Below are positions 29,026 through 38,729 of a stretch of 64,000 nt of DNA, in pieces. A program made the translations under genes and the position numbers. Below the pieces are notes generated by a model. That model searched no databases, had not been told where the DNA came from, and was given only the letters and a program-made list of their open reading frames with translations. Each line of letters starts with the position of its first letter. The stretch's first letter is position 1. The DNA comes from Streptomyces sp. BK239 (GTDB lineage Bacteria; Actinomycetota; Actinomycetes; Streptomycetales; Streptomycetaceae). The stretch is taken from positions 1,123,195-1,187,194 of the forward strand of contig NZ_SHKS01000001.1 of assembly GCF_004217285.1 (NCBI RefSeq). The letters run 5' to 3'.

Positions 29026-29381
29026 GGACGACGCTCCACCGCAACTCGCGGCGGCGGCTGGACGACGCCCGGGTGCCAGCGCCTGCCCAGGGCTGTACGT
29101 GAACCAGTTGAGGTACAGCGGCCGCCGCCACGGCGGCCGGGCTCGCGCGGGCGGAACCGGGCCCAGTTCGCACCATCTCGCTGTGCTGATGGGGATTCTT
29201 GAACACGGCTGGGGCTGCTTCTCGCCCCACTCAGTCCTCCTCATCAACGGAGTGGGCAAGTTCGGCGAGCGGCAGGCCGCCGATGAACCGGGCCGCCCCT
29301 CTGTTCCGTCTCTTCTGGCGCCCGACCGAATGTCAGTGGTGGCTGTTGTTGAGACTTGAGCAGGACGCCGACTCCTCTGCC

Positions 29382-30161
29382 TCAGCCGGTACTCGTGGAC
29401 AGCAGGAGGCGGGCAATCCGGCTGGGATCGTCGGACATGGGTGAGTGCCCGCAGCCGAGCAGTCGCACATGGCGGGCTGCGGGCAGGAGTTGGGCTGCGC
29501 GGTGGGCCTGGTGCCGGGGTGTCAGAAGGTCTCGGGTGCCCCAGGCGACCGTGACCGGGACGCTGGGGGTGAAGCCGGTGAGCCGGTAGGTGCGGGCTGC
29601 CCGGCGTGTTGCTTCGAAGCCGGGTGAGCGGACCAGGTTGCGCAGGGCGCCGTCGGCTGCCTCTGCCGTCATCTGCCAGGGACGTGCGGCGAGTTGCCAG
29701 AAGGCGAGTGTTCGACCCAGCGGGCTTCTGGTCAGCCGTGCTGTGCGGGGGCCGAGGGTCTGCACCATGGTGCGCGCGAAGCGGAGCGAGCCGAGGGCGT
29801 AGGCGGCCCCGGGGCCGGTCCACAAGCCGATGGGGGACAGGGCGACGGTGCTGGCGACGTGGCCGGCCCGGGCGAGCTCGAGTGCGACGGCTCCGCCGAG
29901 CGAGTTGCCCACGACGGGCGGGCGAGTGAGGCCGACCGTGGAGAACCACAGGGCGACCTCGTTGGCCAGTGCCTGGACGGTGGGCACTGTGCCCGGTAGC
30001 GGTGGGCTGTCGCCGAACCCCGGAAGGTCGACGGCCACGACCTCGCGTTCGTGGGCCAGCAGATCGATAACGGGCGCCCAGCCCTCCCTGTCCAGCTGCC
30101 GGATCACAACCAGAGGCGACCCTGTGCCACGGCGGCTGTTGGCGAGCTGAATCTCCAGCAT
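29382..30161 (-). CDS. Alpha/beta-fold hydrolase
   Basis: A 259-residue alpha/beta hydrolase. The oxyanion/early region is LVVIRQLDREGWAPVIDLL, then VVAVDLPGFGDSPPLP; the nucleophile elbow is VVGNSLGGAVALELA (Ser near residue 93), the acid is in VAWGTRDLLTP (near 205) and the His in LLGCGHSPMSDDP (near 233). It resembles the epoxide hydrolase/haloalkane/ester hydrolase branch; no substrate can be named. Start ATG 30161 is chosen from family length; an in-frame ATG at 30212 is possible. It is divergent from the nitronate monooxygenase gene. Confidence 0.85.
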   Translation of the reverse strand: MLEIQLANSRRGTGSPLVVIRQLDREGWAPVIDLLAHEREVVAVDLPGFGDSPPLPGTVPTVQALANEVALWFSTVGLTRPPVVGNSLGGAVALELARAGHVASTVALSPIGLWTGPGAAYALGSLRFARTMVQTLGPRTARLTRSPLGRTLAFWQLAARPWQMTAEAADGALRNLVRSPGFEATRRAARTYRLTGFTPSVPVTVAWGTRDLLTPRHQAHRAAQLLPAARHVRLLGCGHSPMSDDPSRIARLLLSTSTG

Positions 30162-30432
30162 ATTCCCATGATACGGGCATCTCATAGTCAAGGTGATGAT
30201 TCGGGCGCTCATCGGGGAACGGGTTCGGACACCGCCCGAAGGAGCCTCCGGTCACCGCCTGACAACTGGCCCGTCACCCGGGAGCTGGCTCGGCTCCTTG
30301 CTGCGGCTCCTGATCATCCCGAGCACTCCTGGCCGGCTGCCGCCGCTGACCGCAGTGCGCACACCTGGTCACCGGGGCAGACTGGAACAAACGGCCAGCT
30401 CCGCTCGATCGCGGTGCCGGGAGGAGGCGGCA

Positions 30433-31410
30433 ATGCTCCGGACGCGGCTGTGCGACGTGCTCGGTATCGAGGTGCCCCTCATCGGCGCACCGTACGGGCC
30501 ATTCGACCAGGTCGAGCTGGCCGCCGCCATCTGCGAGTCGGGCGGCCTGGGCAGCCTGGGCACCGCGGTGCGCCCGGTCGCTGATCTGCGGCGCCAGTGG
30601 GCCCGGATGCGGGAGCTGACCGATCGCCCCTTCGCCATCAACCACACCCTGCGCCCCCTGAACGAGGAGGCGTTCCAGGCGACGCTGGACGAGCGTCCGG
30701 CCGCGATCTCCTTCCACCTCGGTGTCCCCGACGACCTGGTCGAGCGCGCCCATGACGCGGGCATCCTGTGGATTCAACAGGTCATGGACGTCCAGCAGGC
30801 CGAGCAGGCGGTGCGCGCGGGCACGGACGTCATCGTCGCCCAGGGCGGCGAGGCGGGCGGCCAGGGCGGCGAGGTGTCGACCGTGGTGCTGGTGCCGCAG
30901 GTCGTGGACATCGCGGCAGGCACTCCGGTCGTTGCCGCGGGCGGGATCGCCGATGGACGGGGGTTAGCGGCGGCACTTGTCCTGGGAGCGCAGGGCGTGG
31001 CCATCGGCACACGGCTGCTCGCGTCGGTGGAGATGAACATCGCCGCGGAGTGGAAGAGCCGGATCGTCGCCGCCGAGGCACGCGACACGATCAAGCTGGC
31101 ACACAGCGACAGGTTCATGCCGCCCTTCTCACGGCCTGATGCCTACGGCTTTCCCCGGTCGCTGCGTACTGCCTTTCTCGAGGATGTGGAAGCGCATCCC
31201 GAGCGAGTACAGCCGGCAGAAGCCGGTCCCCGCATTGTGGAGGCCATGCTCGCCGGACGAGGACATGAGTTCCTCCCGTTCACCGGACCGTCCGCAGCCC
31301 TCGTCCACGACATCCTTCCGGCAGCCGAGATCGTGCGGCGGATCGTCGACGACGCCGAGACGATCCTGCACCGGACCGCCGAGTCGTGCACGCGGGCCGC
31401 TCCGCACTGA
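30433..31410 (+). CDS. Nitronate monooxygenase (2-nitropropane dioxygenase family)
   Basis: A 325-residue FMN-binding TIM-barrel protein. It shows EVPLIGAPYGPFDQVELAAAICESGGLGSLGTA at the N-terminus, DVIVAQGGEAGGQGG (FMN phosphate and active-site His position replaced by Gln) near 134, and PVVAAGGIADGRGLAAALVLGAQGVAIGTRLLAS near 165-200. The family oxidises alkyl nitronates such as propionate-3-nitronate; some members are enoyl-ACP reductase-like or of other function. The usual catalytic His is not evident, so activity is uncertain. GAGGAGG precedes ATG 30433. Confidence 0.82.
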   Translation: MLRTRLCDVLGIEVPLIGAPYGPFDQVELAAAICESGGLGSLGTAVRPVADLRRQWARMRELTDRPFAINHTLRPLNEEAFQATLDERPAAISFHLGVPDDLVERAHDAGILWIQQVMDVQQAEQAVRAGTDVIVAQGGEAGGQGGEVSTVVLVPQVVDIAAGTPVVAAGGIADGRGLAAALVLGAQGVAIGTRLLASVEMNIAAEWKSRIVAAEARDTIKLAHSDRFMPPFSRPDAYGFPRSLRTAFLEDVEAHPERVQPAEAGPRIVEAMLAGRGHEFLPFTGPSAALVHDILPAAEIVRRIVDDAETILHRTAESCTRAAPH

Positions 31411-31921
31411 TCGTCGCCTTTCACCCGACCCTTCGACTGCGAACCTCCAGCACCCGAAGCAGACCTCGACCACCCGAACCGCCGATGTCGGCGTACGGAT
31501 GTTCGCCGGGAATCCCCGCACCTCTACGCGGGATGCTTTCCGGCGTCGGCTGCGTGCGCCGGCTTCTTTCCGATCTGCCCCAACCTCTGGGTCTGCCTGG
31601 GGAATCAAGCCGAGCAACGCTGGCCAGCCGCGTGCGCGCCACTCCGGCGAGGTGGGGCCGCTCAGTGCCGAGGGTGGTGTCATTGCCGTGGCCGGGGTAG
31701 ACCCAGGTCTCATCGGGCAGGGCGTCGAACACCTTGGTCTCCAGGCCGTCCCTCAAGGAGTTGAACTCCTCAGGCCGTGTTGTCCGGCCAGGACCGCCCG
31801 GGAGCCTGAGGGGCTGCCACGAGATCGTCCGCCGCGACACCACCCTCACCAGGTCACTGATCGCCTGCGGCCACTGAGCCACATCGGAACTACTCGTCCG
31901 GGGTGGCGTCAGGACAGCGCG
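31411..31921. other. Intergenic region between nitronate monooxygenase and crtU
   Basis: No intact gene. 31624-31804 is a decayed part of the MBL hydrolase gene (listed). The flanks 31411-31623 and 31805-31921 show nothing I recognise. The region marks the left edge of the carotenoid cluster. Confidence 0.6.
31624..31804 (-). pseudogene. MBL-fold hydrolase 3' fragment (frameshifted)
   Basis: The minus strand encodes PGGPGRTTRPEEFNSLRDG, then LETKVFDALPDETWVYPGHG, NDTTLGTERPHLA, matching the last 60 or so codons of the intact MBL gene at 45392-46045. One inserted base in the EWRARG region shifts the frame, and the match stops at the final Trp codon, losing the stop. Upstream it begins at the Leu/Phe-Pro-Gly-Gly point, the same breakpoint as the fragment at 40938. 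It has no start, no Zn-binding HxHxDH and cannot be functional. Confidence 0.88.
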
Positions 31922-33523
31922 TCATGTGAGCCCCGCGCGCTCCCGATTTCCGCTGCTCTCACCCCTCCGAGGCTCGGGTCGGCGGCGTGCCGCCAGGGCT
32001 CGCAACAGCGCTGACCGGCCGCGGTCGGGGACTGTCCATACTTCCTCACCGCGCACCCCCCACCGCTCCAGCAGGGCGTTGGCGGCGAGGAAGCCCGAGG
32101 TTGCAGCGCGTTCCATCAGGGCCACGGGCAGGTCGGTGCGGACCAGGTCACCGGCGACGACGACGGCCGGGTCAGGGGTGCGCACCGTAGGACGGTGGAC
32201 GTACCCGCCGACGGGGAAGAGGGGACAGTCCGCCCGCCACTCGTGCCGCGCGGCGAGGACACGGGCGTGGCGCGTCTCCGGGTACACCCGGTGGAGTTGC
32301 TCGACGAGATTTCGTTCGGCGGTGTCGCGGTCGGTGGCCGACGGCACGGCGTAGGCGTGGAGTTCGACGACCGAGCCCCCGGTGCGCGCGGCCCAGCGTC
32401 GCGCCTCGCCCTCCCACCGGGCGAGAACACTGACGTTGTCCAGCGCTCCGTAGCCGCTGGTGCCGAGGAAGCCGGGGCGGGTGGGGTTCAGGGGGCGGTC
32501 CAGCCACAGCCGGGACACAAGGAAGGGCGCGGCCGTGCGCAGCCGCGCGATCCGGTCGCGCCACGCGCTGTCGCCGAGCCGCGGGGAGCGGCCCACCACC
32601 GCTTTCAGACCACCAGTGTCCATGGCCAGCACCACGGCGTCGAAGAGCCGGGTGCCGGAAGCGTCGACCACGAGGTGCCCACCGTCCGGGACGGGATGGA
32701 CGGTCTCGACGGATGTGGCGGTGCGCAAGATAGCTCCACACTGTGCCAGATGCCCCGCCAACGGCTCCCAGAGAGCCGTGGGGAAGGGCTCTCGGGGCAC
32801 GTCGAACAGCAGACCCTCGCTCGAGCCGAGGAAGTAGATGTGGAACATCAGCGCCATCTCGGCCGCCGAAAGCTCCCGGGGATCGGCGAAGAAGCTCCGG
32901 GAGAACACCTCGAAGGCCAGATGCCGCGCGGCCTCAGGGAAGCGCACGGCGTCCAGGAAGGCGTCGGCGCTGACGTGGTCGAGGTCCTCGTGCACTCGGA
33001 GGGTACGGACGTCCAGCAGGGGCAGCGCGGCGGCCGGGCGCAGGGACAGCAGGTCCCCGAGCCGAAACGTGGGGCTGAGCGCCGCGAAGCCGAGCACGCT
33101 CCACGGCGGGGTGCGCGGCACGCGGCGGAAGCTGTCGCACAGGCCGCCGCTGTGCCGAAGGGGATAGTCGGGCAGGCCGGTCAGCATGCCCAGCCCTGGA
33201 TCCACCCGGCGCAGCAGGGCCCGCAGGTTGTAGTACTGCCGGAAGAAGGCGTGGAAGCCCCGGCTCATCGTGGCGCGGCTGCCGTCGGGCAGGGTGACCG
33301 GCCACCCCGCCACCCGGCCGCCGAGGAAGGGCTCCCGCTCGTACAGCACCACCCGCACGCCCCGCTCCGCCAGCACCGTGGCCGCGGCCAGACCGGCGAT
33401 GCCGCCGCCGATCACCGCGGTGACCGGCGGATCGGCCGGGACGTGGTCCGTTCCTGGCCGGACGGCCACCCTCTGCGCCCGCCGGTCCCGGCCGGGCGGC
33501 CGGCCGCTGGTTCGGCCGTTCAC
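31922..33523 (-). CDS. crtU: Isorenieratene synthase-type carotene desaturase/methyltransferase
   Basis: A 533-residue FAD-dependent carotenoid enzyme. The N-terminal FAD site is AVIGGGIAGLAAATVLAERG (about 31-50), then LGGRVAGWPVTLPDGSRATMSRGFHAFFRQYYNLRALLRR, highly typical of CrtU. Further marks are VFSRSFFADPRELSAAEMALMFHIYFLGSSEGLLFDVP (about 195-232) and the C-terminal VVVAGDLVRTDLPVALMERAATSGFLAAN. CrtU aromatises beta-ionone rings of beta-carotene with a methyl shift, giving isorenieratene. GTG 33523 overlaps the crtT stop by four bases. Last gene of crtY-crtT-crtU. Confidence 0.94.
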   Translation of the reverse strand: MNGRTSGRPPGRDRRAQRVAVRPGTDHVPADPPVTAVIGGGIAGLAAATVLAERGVRVVLYEREPFLGGRVAGWPVTLPDGSRATMSRGFHAFFRQYYNLRALLRRVDPGLGMLTGLPDYPLRHSGGLCDSFRRVPRTPPWSVLGFAALSPTFRLGDLLSLRPAAALPLLDVRTLRVHEDLDHVSADAFLDAVRFPEAARHLAFEVFSRSFFADPRELSAAEMALMFHIYFLGSSEGLLFDVPREPFPTALWEPLAGHLAQCGAILRTATSVETVHPVPDGGHLVVDASGTRLFDAVVLAMDTGGLKAVVGRSPRLGDSAWRDRIARLRTAAPFLVSRLWLDRPLNPTRPGFLGTSGYGALDNVSVLARWEGEARRWAARTGGSVVELHAYAVPSATDRDTAERNLVEQLHRVYPETRHARVLAARHEWRADCPLFPVGGYVHRPTVRTPDPAVVVAGDLVRTDLPVALMERAATSGFLAANALLERWGVRGEEVWTVPDRGRSALLRALAARRRPEPRRGESSGNRERAGLT

Positions 33524-34251
33524 CGTGCACCGCCGGGACGCTCCGGTGGCCGCCGGGCGAGGAAGGTGTGCGTGATGCCCGTCTGCCAGCCCGGCAGCGG
33601 CAGCACACGGACCCGGTCGAATCCGGCCCGGCGCATCCGGCCGGCGAACGCCGGCGCGGTGTCGAACTCCCCGACGCTGCGCCGCAGATGGCGGTAGAGC
33701 CCGCCGTTGCCGGTGGCCGCGCCGAGCGGCAGGATGACGCCCGCGCAGACCGTGGACCACACCGCGCGGTCCACGCGCCGTCCGCTGAGCGCGTACTCGT
33801 GCACCGCGAGCCGGCCACCCGGCGCAAGCAGTTCCAGCACCGTACCCAGCACAGCGTCGCAGTCGGCCAGGTTGCGGAACAGATAGGCGGCGAAGACCGC
33901 GTCGAACGGGCCGTGCACACCGGCCGCGGCGAGGTCCTCCGCCGGGGCGTGGACGAAGCACACCCGGGTCGGCCACTCCTTGGCGGCGGCCCGGCGCAGC
34001 ATGCCCGCCGACGCGTCCACCCCGACGATCCGCGCACGCGGCAGGGCGGCGGCCAGGGCCGCGGTCGAGGCGCCCGTGCCACAGCCGAGGTCGAGTACCC
34101 GGTTCCCGGCCGTGCCGGCCGCCTGGGCGAGGCGCCGGGCGGAGCGGCGCAACTGCGCGTGATAGCCCGGGTTCAGCGTCACCAGACGGTCGTAGCTGCC
34201 GGCGCCGCGGTCGAACGCTTCGGCCAGCGCCGCATCGTGCAGCAAGGTCAT
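33520..34251 (-). CDS. crtT: Carotenoid-cluster methyltransferase
   Basis: A 243-residue class I SAM methyltransferase: GAGSYDRLVTLNPGYHAQLRRSARRL, motif I VLDLGCGTGASTAAL (about 52-66), IVGVDASAGMLRRA, FDAVFAAYLFRNLADCDAVL and LAPGGRLAVHEYALSG. It corresponds in place and type to crtT of streptomycete isorenieratene clusters; its precise role in carotenoid synthesis is not settled. AGGAG lies six bases before ATG 34251; the longer frame to 34326 lacks this. It follows crtY by 41 bp and is coupled to crtU. Confidence 0.88.
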   Translation of the reverse strand: MTLLHDAALAEAFDRGAGSYDRLVTLNPGYHAQLRRSARRLAQAAGTAGNRVLDLGCGTGASTAALAAALPRARIVGVDASAGMLRRAAAKEWPTRVCFVHAPAEDLAAAGVHGPFDAVFAAYLFRNLADCDAVLGTVLELLAPGGRLAVHEYALSGRRVDRAVWSTVCAGVILPLGAATGNGGLYRHLRRSVGEFDTAPAFAGRMRRAGFDRVRVLPLPGWQTGITHTFLARRPPERPGGAR

Positions 34252-34292
34252 CAGCAACTCCTGTGCGGAGGCCGCCTGTCTGGGCAGGCCGG

Positions 34293-35489
34293 TCAGGGGG
34301 CGGGGAAGGGGCGGCGGGGCAGCCACCGCAGTTCCGCGGCCGTGCGCAGCATCGGTGCCACCGGGGCGTGCGCGCCGACCGCGAGGTCCTCGTACAGCCG
34401 GGTCCGCCCGTCCAGGAACCGCAGCAGCCGCGTCACGGGCACGCGGTCGAACAGCCGGCAGAAGAAGTCCGGGCCGTCGACGCGGCCGGTGTCCAGAGCG
34501 CGCAGGAGGACGGCGTCCATCATCCGCGCGCGCCTCGGGTGGGGCGGCGGTGGAGCGGGACGGCGGCCCGCGCGGACGGCCCGGGCGACGGCCTCTGTCT
34601 GCCGCTGGATGGCGGCGAAGGTGTAGCCGGTGGAGGGACGTGTGCAGCCGCCGGCGACTCCGATGCGGAACACCGTGGGTGCGGCGCGGGCGGTGAGGAC
34701 GGCGTCGGTCATGGGGATCACCCCTTGTTCCGTGGCCAGTACCTGCACCGGGCCGATGCCGAGCACGTGGTGCATATAGTGCTCCAGCGCGGTGTCATAG
34801 GCGTCGGCGGTCAGCGGCGCCGGGCCGAACTCGGTGTACTCGACCAGGGCGGTGTGGCGGCTGGTGGGAAGGACGTACCCGAAGGACAGTCCGCGCGCCG
34901 GCTGAGGTGTGCGGAAGTCCATCAGTTCGGCCACGGCCGGGTCGAACACCGGCCGCCTGGTGCGGACGAACCAACCGCGGAAGTGCTGAAGCAGGTGGGT
35001 GCGGGCGGCGGGCAGGCGGTGCAGGGGCCGGGAGTCGAACACCCAGCGGGCCGCCAGATCGACCCGGGCACCTGAGGCGTCCGTGGCTCGCACGTGCGTC
35101 GGGCCGCCGGCACGGAACGCCAGGTCGTGAACGGTGGCCTCGATCCGTCGGATCCACGGCCGCTGCGCCAGGTCGTCCGCCACCAGCGCCTCGAAGTCGT
35201 CGGAGCGGATCATCTTGTAGCGCAGGGGTGCGATGGGGCGCAGCACGGGCGTCCCTCGCCGGCTGTGGATGCGCAGCCATTCCCAGGAGGCCGTCACCGC
35301 GGAGTGGTAACGGCCTCGGTCGGCTTCCCAGAAGCACCAGGTCCGCGGCGGTGCCCGCAATGGACCGGCCGGCGCGTCGACCAGGACGGCGGACACCGCC
35401 TGCCGCCGGACCGTGTTCCTCGGCAAGCGGTGCGCCAGGGACAGTCCCGCGGCCCCGCCACCGACGATGACGATGTCCGACTCGACCAC
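34293..35489 (-). CDS. crtY: Lycopene beta-cyclase (CrtY type)
   Basis: A 398-residue flavoprotein cyclase. DIVIVGGGAAGLSLAHRL (residues 5-22) is the dinucleotide site; PRTWCFWEADRG near 50, YVLPTSRHTALVEYTEFGP near 205 and GVAGGCTRPSTGYTFAAIQRQTEAVARAV near 280 are standard CrtY segments. It converts the psi ends of lycopene into beta rings before CrtU acts. GTG 35489 is preceded by GGAGG. First gene of the leftward crt operon; the divergent intergenic DNA to crtE is 487 bp. Confidence 0.94.
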   Translation of the reverse strand: MVESDIVIVGGGAAGLSLAHRLPRNTVRRQAVSAVLVDAPAGPLRAPPRTWCFWEADRGRYHSAVTASWEWLRIHSRRGTPVLRPIAPLRYKMIRSDDFEALVADDLAQRPWIRRIEATVHDLAFRAGGPTHVRATDASGARVDLAARWVFDSRPLHRLPAARTHLLQHFRGWFVRTRRPVFDPAVAELMDFRTPQPARGLSFGYVLPTSRHTALVEYTEFGPAPLTADAYDTALEHYMHHVLGIGPVQVLATEQGVIPMTDAVLTARAAPTVFRIGVAGGCTRPSTGYTFAAIQRQTEAVARAVRAGRRPAPPPPHPRRARMMDAVLLRALDTGRVDGPDFFCRLFDRVPVTRLLRFLDGRTRLYEDLAVGAHAPVAPMLRTAAELRWLPRRPFPAP

Positions 35490-35976
35490 TCCTCCTCCGT
35501 TCCCGCGCCCGCTCTCCACCGGCCCGCGCCGGTGCCGTCCGCCGCGTCGGCCGGTCCGCACCGACGCCCTCCGCCGCGTCGTCCACCGGGGTCAGCCGGC
35601 TGCGCTGGAGTATTCCGGCCCGGCTCCGCCCCCGGATGCGTGCCACGCTGGCCCGCTTTCCGACGGGTGCCCGCCGAACGGGTGGTGGCGGAGGCCATTC
35701 GGTGCCCCGCCGCGGCAGACCGGCCGCGACGGGGAAGGCATCGGGGCGTCCGGGTTCCAGGCGTGGGCGGCCGGGACGCGGGCATGCCCGCGTCCCGGCC
35801 GCGCGGTGCGGGAGACACCTTCTCCCGCTGCACCGGCACCAGGAAGCGCGCTGCCGGGCGACCGGCTTGCGGTGTACCGCGCGCCCCGCGCTTCCCCGTG
35901 CCACGGCGGCGCATCCGAAGCGCTGTGTGCGGCCGAACCACCCCACGACGTCCCCCTGCCTACGAGAGGAAACGGG
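35490..35976. promoter_or_regulatory. Divergent crtY/crtE control region with a perfect 36-bp palindrome
   Basis: This 487-bp gap must hold the promoters of both crt operons. 35767-35802 is a perfect 36-bp palindrome centred on GCATGC, with arms of GCGGCCGGGACGCGGGCA. It could be an operator for a dimeric or tetrameric regulator, or a cruciform/terminator separating the two divergent units. No regulator gene (litR, litS, MerR) lies in the cluster. I could not name -10/-35 boxes with confidence. Confidence 0.6.
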
Positions 35977-37200
35977 ATGCTCTCCAGCGGAGCCAACGAC
36001 GTCTCCGACGGGACCCGGCAGCCGCCGCTCACCCCCGCCGGCGCCCGCCCGGGGCCGTTCGCGTCGCACCCGGCGGCCGTGGACGCCGACGTGTCCGCCG
36101 CCGTCCGGCGCTGCCTGGAGCAGATCATCGGCGAGCGCCTCGCCCACTGCCGGACGCTCGACACCGTCTTCGGCGACGACCTGGCCGCCCGGCTCGCCGT
36201 CTTCACCCTGCACGGTGGCAAGCGGGTCCGCCCCCAGCTGTTGTGGTGGTCCTTCCGCGCCGGCGGGGGAGAGGCCCGGCACACCGCGGCTGTGCTGCGG
36301 ATCGCGGCGGCCCTCGAACTTCTGCAGACGTGCGCACTGGTGCAGGACGACGCGATGGACGGCTCCCCCCTGCGCCGCGGCCGCGCCGCGCTGCACACCG
36401 ACGTCGCTCACCAGTACCCCGAGGCCGGCCCGGACTTCGCGAAGGCCGCGGCGGTCCTCGTCGGCGACCTGGCCCTGGCGTGGGCGGACGACGTCGTCGC
36501 CGGTACGCCCCTGCCGGCGCCGATGGCCGACGCCGTACGGGAGATCTGGCGGGTCATGCGCACCGAGATGGTCGCCGGGCAGTACCTCGACCTGCACGGC
36601 CAGGTGACCGGGATGCCCTCCGCGGCCCGCACCGTACGGATCGCCTGTCTGAAGAGCGGGATGTACTCGGTCGAACGGCCGATGGTCCTCGGTGCCGCGC
36701 TCGCCGGGGCCGATGCGCGGACCACGGAGATCCTGTCGGCGGCCGGACGCTGCGCAGGCATCGCCTTCCAGCTCCGTGACGACCTGCAGGGAGTGTTCGG
36801 AGCACCCCGCGCCACCGGCAAGCCCTCGGGCGACGACATCCGGCAGGGCAAGCCGACCCACCTGGTCGCCGTGGCCCGGGCCAGGGCCTGGACCGACGGC
36901 GACACCGAGGCGCTGGCCGTGCTGGACGACTGTGTGGGGGCCCGTCGGCTGACCGAGGACCGGCTCGCCGAGGTGCGGCAGGTGCTGGAACGCACCGGAG
37001 CCCGCGAGGCGGTGGAACGCCGGGCGGAGCGGCTCGGCTTCCGCGGCCTGCGGCGGCTGGCGGAAGCCGCCCTGCCGGAGCCTGCCGCCGGGCGGCTGCG
37101 GGAGCTGCTGCGCGCGGCGGCCGGCTGCGGGCCCGGCCCCCGCACCAGAGCGGTGGACGACGGGGGCGCACCGCTGGGCGCCGGAAAGAGGCGACGATGA
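35977..37200 (+). CDS. crtE: Geranylgeranyl diphosphate synthase (polyprenyl synthetase)
   Basis: A 407-residue trans-isoprenyl diphosphate synthase. [16 protein letters not shown] (about 79-94) binds diphosphate; the first Asp-rich motif is [15 protein letters not shown] (about 124-138); the second is [12 protein letters not shown] (about 263-274) followed by [11 protein letters not shown]. It condenses IPP with allylic diphosphates to give GGPP, the substrate of CrtB. ATG 35977 follows GAGAGGA. Its stop overlaps the crtI start (ATGA). The Ala/Gly tail of about 25 residues is not conserved. Confidence 0.95.
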   Translation: MLSSGANDVSDGTRQPPLTPAGARPGPFASHPAAVDADVSAAVRRCLEQIIGERLAHCRTLDTVFGDDLAARLAVFTLHGGKRVRPQLLWWSFRAGGGEARHTAAVLRIAAALELLQTCALVQDDAMDGSPLRRGRAALHTDVAHQYPEAGPDFAKAAAVLVGDLALAWADDVVAGTPLPAPMADAVREIWRVMRTEMVAGQYLDLHGQVTGMPSAARTVRIACLKSGMYSVERPMVLGAALAGADARTTEILSAAGRCAGIAFQLRDDLQGVFGAPRATGKPSGDDIRQGKPTHLVAVARARAWTDGDTEALAVLDDCVGARRLTEDRLAEVRQVLERTGAREAVERRAERLGFRGLRRLAEAALPEPAAGRLRELLRAAAGCGPGPRTRAVDDGGAPLGAGKRRR

Positions 37201-38729
37201 GGACGGTGCGCGGCCGGACGGACCACGTCGTGGTGGTGGGAGCGGGCCTTTCGGGCCTGTCGGCGGCCCTGCACCTGCTGGGTTCCGGCCGCCGGGTGAC
37301 CGTCGTCGAACGCGACGCCCTCCCCGGTGGCCGAGCCGGACGACGCGACCTCGGCGGCTACCGCATCGACACCGGACCGACCGTCCTGACGATGCCGCAG
37401 CTGGCCGACGAGGCGTTCGCGGCGGTCGGCGAGCGCCTCGCCGACCGCGTCGACCTCGTCCCCCTCCACCCCGCCTACCGGGCCTGCTTCGCCGACGGAA
37501 GCACCCTCGACGTCCACACCGACGCCGCCGCGATGGAGGCGGAGGTCGAGCGGTTCGCCGGAGCCCGGGAAGCGGCCGGCTACCGGCGGCTGCGCCGCTG
37601 GCTCCACCAGCTGTACGCGGTCCAGATGCGCAGGTTCATCGACGCCAACTTCGACTCCCCGCTGGGCCTGCTGACGCCCGACCTGGCGCGGCTCGCCGCG
37701 CTGGGCGGTTTCGACCGGCTGGACACACGCATCGCCCGGTTCCTGACCGACGAGCGCCTCCAGCGGGTGTTCTCCTTCCAGTCCCTGTACGCCGGCGTCG
37801 CACCGTCGCGCGCACTGGCCGCGTACGCCGTCATCGCTTACATGGACACGGTGGCCGGCGTGTACTTCCCGCGCGGCGGCATGCACGCCCTGCCCCGTGC
37901 CCTGGCCGCCGCCGCTGCCGACGCCGGTGCCGAACTGCGCTTCGGCCAGGAGGTCACGCGCCTGGAGCGGCGGGGCGACCGGATCACGGCGGTGTGCACC
38001 GAGCAGGAGCGCATCCCGTGCGACGCGGTCGTCCTCACTCCCGACCTCCCCGTCGCCCACCGGCTGCTGGGCCGTGGCCCGCGTCGCCCGGTCCGCCTGC
38101 GCTACGCGCCGTCGGCCGTCGTCCTGCACGTCGGCACCACCCGCACCTGGTCACACCTCGCCCACCACACGCTGTCCTTCGGCTCCGCGTGGCGGCGCAC
38201 CTTCGAGGAACTGACCAGGACGGGCAGCCTGATGACCGACCCGTCCCTGCTGATCACCCGCCCCACCGCCGACGACTCCGGCCTGGCGCCCCCGGGACGG
38301 CACCTGCACTACGTTCTGGCCCCCTGCCCCAACACCGAGGTCGGGATGCCGGCCGCGGCCTGGGACGGGCTCGCCCCCCGCTACCGGGACAGCCTCCTGG
38401 CCACCCTGGAGCGCCGGGGAATGACCGGTATCGCCTCAACCGTCGAAGAGGAGTGCCTGGTGACACCCGCCGACTGGACTGCGCAGGGCCACGCCGCCGG
38501 CACGCCCTTCTCAGCCGCCCACACCTTCGCCCAGACCGGCCCGTTCCGCCCTCGCAACCTCGTGCGCGGCGTCGACAACGTCGTCCTGGCGGGCTGCGGC
38601 ACCACCCCCGGCGTCGGCGTACCGACCGTGCTGATCTCCGGCAGGCTAGCCGCGGCACGGATCACCGGATCCACGTCCCCGAGCCGCCCGCCGCAGCGCC
38701 CCGCGCCCCCGCGGGGGGCGGAGCGATGA
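37197..38729 (+). CDS. crtI: Phytoene desaturase
   Basis: A 510-residue CrtI-type desaturase. [38 protein letters not shown] (about 12-49) is the FAD site; [13 protein letters not shown] follows; the C-terminal bacterial-type phytoene dehydrogenase signature is [34 protein letters not shown] (about 451-485). It introduces four double bonds in phytoene to give lycopene. Coupled to crtE and crtB by ATGA overlaps at both ends. Confidence 0.95.
   Translation: MRTVRGRTDHVVVVGAGLSGLSAALHLLGSGRRVTVVERDALPGGRAGRRDLGGYRIDTGPTVLTMPQLADEAFAAVGERLADRVDLVPLHPAYRACFADGSTLDVHTDAAAMEAEVERFAGAREAAGYRRLRRWLHQLYAVQMRRFIDANFDSPLGLLTPDLARLAALGGFDRLDTRIARFLTDERLQRVFSFQSLYAGVAPSRALAAYAVIAYMDTVAGVYFPRGGMHALPRALAAAAADAGAELRFGQEVTRLERRGDRITAVCTEQERIPCDAVVLTPDLPVAHRLLGRGPRRPVRLRYAPSAVVLHVGTTRTWSHLAHHTLSFGSAWRRTFEELTRTGSLMTDPSLLITRPTADDSGLAPPGRHLHYVLAPCPNTEVGMPAAAWDGLAPRYRDSLLATLERRGMTGIASTVEEECLVTPADWTAQGHAAGTPFSAAHTFAQTGPFRPRNLVRGVDNVVLAGCGTTPGVGVPTVLISGRLAAARITGSTSPSRPPQRPAPPRGAER

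Larger units (their letters stand above)
28845..29381. other. Intergenic region between STAS gene and alpha/beta hydrolase gene
   Basis: No gene supported in either strand. Apart from the terminator-like hairpin (28923-28954) it contains a two-copy 15-bp tandem repeat (28996-29010 and 29011-29025) and a short stem-loop (29120-29127 with 29131-29138). Confidence 0.5.
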
